DNA from: Deltaproteobacteria bacterium UBA5205
GTDB lineage: Bacteria > Desulfobacterota > Syntrophorhabdia > Syntrophorhabdales > Syntrophorhabdaceae
Length of the DNA: 8,631 nt
Direction of reading: 5' to 3'
Assembly: GCA_002412715.1 (NCBI GenBank)
Contig: DHVP01000050.1
Location: 25,165 to 33,795, forward strand
Positions 6,477-8,631 of this stretch are shown here, piece by piece (the first letter of the stretch is position 1; every line of letters begins with the position of its first letter). The notes under the pieces are model-generated. The model had not been told where the DNA came from, made no database searches, and saw only the letters and a list, made by a program, of their open reading frames with translations. Made by a program: the position numbers and the translations under genes.

Positions 6477-6989
6477 ATAGGGCATCAAAAGGAATCGTGC
6501 GGGTCATTGCGTTTACAGTCGTCGTAAGCTTCTTTCCGTAATCGATACCCATCCCTCGAGGGCGCGATATTGCTTTGTAGGTGAAACGAGAAGTTTTCCC
6601 GCTATCGGTTGAGTTCTAAGGCCTTACTCAATTTGTTACTTCCTGAAATGTTGCGATCACCATATTGGACTAAAACTACAATCTTTCAACTGGCAATCTA
6701 CTTTTTCACCCCAGGACAATTCTATTCCTATTGAACTGGAATAAATATTGAAAGTTGATTGCCGGCGGTGCATGGAACCTTCAACCAGCCGTGTAGCCGT
6801 CGACAACAAGGGTGACCGATCACAAAGCTTGCGCCGGAGCGGCACAATCAAAGAATGGCTGCGGCGGTCTCCTTAGGCCGACCCAGTCGCCCAATCGGCT
6901 GGTCTCTCAATTCTCTTGCGATAAATCGGAACGGGAAATGGTCCGGTATTCATTGTCCGTTGTTGACAAGTTTTAGACAACACTTCTCC
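6477..6989. other. Spacer downstream of the kinase; no gene seen
   Basis: About 510 bases separate the kinase stop from the 3' end of the minus-strand DUF3943 gene. It contains the first copy of the roughly 110-bp repeat (6530-6645, listed separately) and no convincing terminator for either gene. Open frames at 6657-6851 (minus) and 6855-7124 (plus) lack ribosome sites and protein-like composition. Confidence 0.5.
6530..6645 (+). repeat. Copy 1 of a diverged direct repeat flanking the DUF3943 gene
   Basis: Blocks shared with copy 2 (8262-8369), in the same order: ttctttccgtaatc (6530-6543, 12/14 identical); a palindrome, ccctcgaggg (6553-6562), where copy 2 has a different hairpin; ttgtaggtg (6575-6583, identical); gaagttttcc (6590-6599, identical); gctatcggtt (6601-6610, identical); an 18/28 identical stretch; cttcctg (6639-6645, identical). 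Relative to copy 2 it has a 6-base insertion (6584-6589) and one extra C (6600). Confidence 0.75.
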
Positions 6990-8141
6990 CTACCAAACAA
7001 GATGCAATTGAATGCCAGCCCCATCGTGCCGCCTGGAACGGTTATCATCCTGCCTTCTCGGAGATGCGGCAGCATCATAGGGAGACTGATAAGGCAGCAC
7101 TGGCATGCTCGGGGGACCAGTTAGTCGAATGTCCGACTTGACGCCTAACCATCGGTCTACTACAATATTTGCTGCTCCAAGCGGATCGGTCAGGATCAGA
7201 ATCAGGTGATCAGACCATATAAGCTCTTTCTTGGCCTTGATACCCTCCCTGATTGGTTCGAAAATAAATTTGCCGATCAGTATTCCTCCCACAGGAGTGG
7301 CGATCAAATCCTGATACGATGGAGGCTCAAAAAAAGCCTCAATTCCAAATTCGAACAGTGCGGAAAGAGACGCCGAGTACAAGAATGAGCCCAAGTCCCC
7401 GAAACCTCGCTCTCTGGCCCTGATGTAGTAGGTAGCACCAAAATATGGGTGAGCCAGATAGTTGATCCAAAACGGATCATCGTCCCAGGTTGGATTTTGC
7501 ACGTTTTGTGCCCATGTTTTATCGCTAGTCCAGTTGGTTATCCTCTCCGGCAGAAGGTAAAGGAAACCGGCAAAAATAGCCTGATAACCCATAAAATATG
7601 CCGTGTCCTTCCCGATTCCTTTCCAATTGTGAGACGGATCGCTGGACCCCTTTATGCTGGCATTTGAAAAAGCCTGCTCTTCGTTCAGCAAGAAACTGTC
7701 TCGATCCGGCCTTATCTCGTCAGATGGGCGTTGGCTCTCCATGGGTTGCAGCATATTCCCCTTCGGTGAATCCGGCGGTTTGGCAAAACCTTCATTTGTA
7801 AACCAGTGGACCAGAAAAAAAGTTTCCCATCGCTCCTCTTCTAACGAGAGCGAGTTTCCCCCTTGCTGTGACTGGACGTTGTCCTTGGAATCTCCGGCAC
7901 AATCCTGCCGGATAACGGCGTTTTTCGTCATCTGGAAACTGCGCATGGTTTTGCTGACATCAAGGGGCACTGACCCAAAACCCGTCTCTGGAAACATGGT
8001 TTGGCTATTGACCTTCAGCGCCATGGTGAAGCCCCCCAAAAGGAACAGGATGAGGGTTGTGAGGAGCGCAACCAAAACTCTGCTAGTTCTGGCCTGTAAT
8101 GGATTTATCCGATACCACACATCCTCTCTGCTTTTGATCAC
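6990..8141 (-). CDS. DUF3943-domain protein with N-terminal signal/anchor segment
   Basis: The product is 383 residues. Residues 22-41 form a hydrophobic segment after a basic N-terminus (RINPLQARTSR), a signal peptide or membrane anchor, so the protein is exported. Residues 45-175 are polar and probably disordered. The DUF3943 region is about 178-335: a hydrophobic helix (AYFMGYQAIFAGFLYLLPER), WINYLAHPYFGATYYIRARE (225-244, with H231), SFLYSASLSALFEFGIEAFF (252-271), EPPSYQDLIATPVGG (272-286) and a final LTDPLGAANIVVDRWLG (317-333). The family has no established function; a periplasmic or envelope role is expected. Start is GTG at 8139-8141 with GGAG (8148-8151) six bases upstream. The last 30 residues (PRRQDDNRSRRHDG...) are unusually Arg-rich and may reflect a frameshift near the 3' end, since another frame there reads a more strand-like sequence. 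It is a single gene with no operon partner. Confidence 0.85.
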   Translation of the reverse strand: MIKSREDVWYRINPLQARTSRVLVALLTTLILFLLGGFTMALKVNSQTMFPETGFGSVPLDVSKTMRSFQMTKNAVIRQDCAGDSKDNVQSQQGGNSLSLEEERWETFFLVHWFTNEGFAKPPDSPKGNMLQPMESQRPSDEIRPDRDSFLLNEEQAFSNASIKGSSDPSHNWKGIGKDTAYFMGYQAIFAGFLYLLPERITNWTSDKTWAQNVQNPTWDDDPFWINYLAHPYFGATYYIRARERGFGDLGSFLYSASLSALFEFGIEAFFEPPSYQDLIATPVGGILIGKFIFEPIREGIKAKKELIWSDHLILILTDPLGAANIVVDRWLGVKSDIRLTGPPSMPVLPYQSPYDAAASPRRQDDNRSRRHDGAGIQLHLVW

Positions 8142-8157
8142 TGTCGGCTCCGCAATG

Positions 8158-8190
8158 ATTATAGCGGACCACGAGCATCGCGTGATTATA
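8158..8190 (-). promoter_or_regulatory. Candidate -10 elements of the DUF3943 gene
   Basis: Two perfect TATAAT hexamers are present on the minus strand at plus coordinates 8158-8163 and 8185-8190, 27 bp apart. The distal one gives a leader of roughly 37 bases that includes the GGAG ribosome site; the proximal one would leave almost no room for it. Neither has a good -35 box at 16-18 bases, so a helper protein or another recognition mode is possible. Confidence 0.4.
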
Positions 8191-8261
8191 AATGTCTATG
8201 TGCTGCCGGGTCCTTCAGATATTGTTTCATATATTGTGTTGCGCGTCTATTGGGGAACTGT

Positions 8262-8369
8262 TTCTTCCCTTAATCCACGGCACTTCACCGAAGTGGTATG
8301 CAAGATTGTAGGTGGAAGTTTTCCGCTATCGGTTCAATCCAAACGCCTCACTTCATTTTTTCCTTCCTG
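8262..8369 (+). repeat. Copy 2 of the diverged direct repeat flanking the DUF3943 gene
   Basis: Same blocks as copy 1: ttcttcccttaatc (8262-8275), a hairpin cacttc-acc-gaagtg (8281-8295), ttgtaggtg (8306-8314), gaagttttcc (8315-8324), gctatcggtt (8325-8334) and cttcctg (8363-8369). Spacing from the last core base to cttcctg is 28 bases in both copies. It lies about 120-230 bases upstream of the DUF3943 start. Single-base and six-base indels between copies argue against a conserved protein reading. Confidence 0.75.
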
Positions 8370-8399
8370 TAGTCGTGTTTTTGCGTCCTCGTCGGTCAT

Positions 8400-8555
8400 G
8401 CCACATTACATCTGGCAAGCGACAACGAGAGAGTTCTGCTCCTTGTTTCGGGTAAATAAAGCACTATATTGTGTGAATGAAGCGTGGTTTCCATGGTGGA
8501 GGCTGGGATTGAAGAATGGAGTAGGTCATTATGGTGAAAACTGAGTAATGTAAAT
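8400..8555. other. Spacer at the right side; no gene seen
   Basis: No frame here has protein-like composition with a ribosome site. The long plus-strand open frame that runs from inside the DUF3943 gene to 8544 is antisense to that gene for most of its length and lacks coding character in this stretch. Confidence 0.4.
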
Positions 8556-8631
8556 AGGAGGTGAAGAATCTAAAAGGGATTTCTCATCATTTCCTGCGGG
8601 AAACGCAGACAGTGATACCACGTGGGCGTTG
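8556..8631 (+). other. Strong Shine-Dalgarno-like sequence and hairpin at the window edge; possible start of a truncated gene
   Basis: AGGAGGTGA (8556-8564) is an excellent match to the anti-Shine-Dalgarno sequence, but no ATG, GTG or TTG occurs at 5-10 bases after it; the frame there meets TAA at 8571. The GTG inside it (8561-8563) opens a frame that stays open to the window end (23 codons, MKNLKGISHHFLRETQTVIP...), but would then have its ribosome site directly against it. A perfect hairpin, CTGCG-GGAAA-CGCAG (8594-8608), follows. This could be a gene start or a leader; it cannot be decided here. Confidence 0.25.

Noticed and set aside
8334..8399. Minus-strand 21-codon micro-ORF ending in the repeat core
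   Set aside because: It has plausible residues but no ribosome site, and the reading is not kept in the other repeat copy at 6611-6645.
7654..8544. Plus-strand open frame of 296 codons
   Set aside because: It is mainly antisense to the DUF3943 gene, rich in Ser/Cys/Trp runs typical of antisense frames, with no domain. The minus-strand gene has a signal segment, family motifs and a ribosome site.
1..8631. CRISPR array, tRNA or rRNA genes
   Set aside because: No regularly spaced repeats and no tRNA or rRNA signature sequences were seen on either strand by eye.

Overview
The window looks like a bacterial chromosome segment from a Desulfobacterota (former Deltaproteobacteria) type organism. The basis is circumstantial: a cytosolic hybrid kinase with a PocR sensor and several PAS domains, a type common in anaerobic Desulfobacterota; simple GGTAAT-type repeats between genes; and moderate G+C in genes against AT-rich spacers. 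This placement is an inference, not a demonstrated identification.

Left part (1-1600): the 3' end of an aspartate-semialdehyde dehydrogenase gene (asd), a repeat-rich spacer, a two-pass membrane protein with a YcxB-like C-terminal domain that may be read from a leaderless mRNA, and a convergent small helical protein gene with a good promoter and Shine-Dalgarno site.

Middle (1600-3080): about 1.5 kb with no intact gene. It holds a 260-bp element closed by a perfect 26-bp inverted repeat, whose interior folds into several further nested stems and which reads as a structured RNA or a non-autonomous mobile element. It is followed by small hairpins, a decayed gene remnant around 2164-2405, and an AT-rich stretch that carries an operator-like palindrome and then the promoter of the kinase.

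Kinase (3084-6476): one 1130-residue soluble hybrid histidine kinase, PocR-PAS-PAS-coiled coil-GAF-PAS-HisKA-HATPase-receiver. No partner regulator is encoded nearby, so its output is unknown.

Right part (6477-8631): a DUF3943 exported or membrane protein on the minus strand, bracketed by two diverged direct copies of a roughly 110-bp non-coding repeat. The copies share several sequence blocks at matching spacing and keep a hairpin in the same place with a different sequence. The last bases carry a strong Shine-Dalgarno-like sequence and may be the start of a gene cut off by the window.

The genes do not form an obvious operon or pathway. The two parts most worth following up are the inverted-repeat element at 1616-1875 and the duplicated element around the DUF3943 gene.
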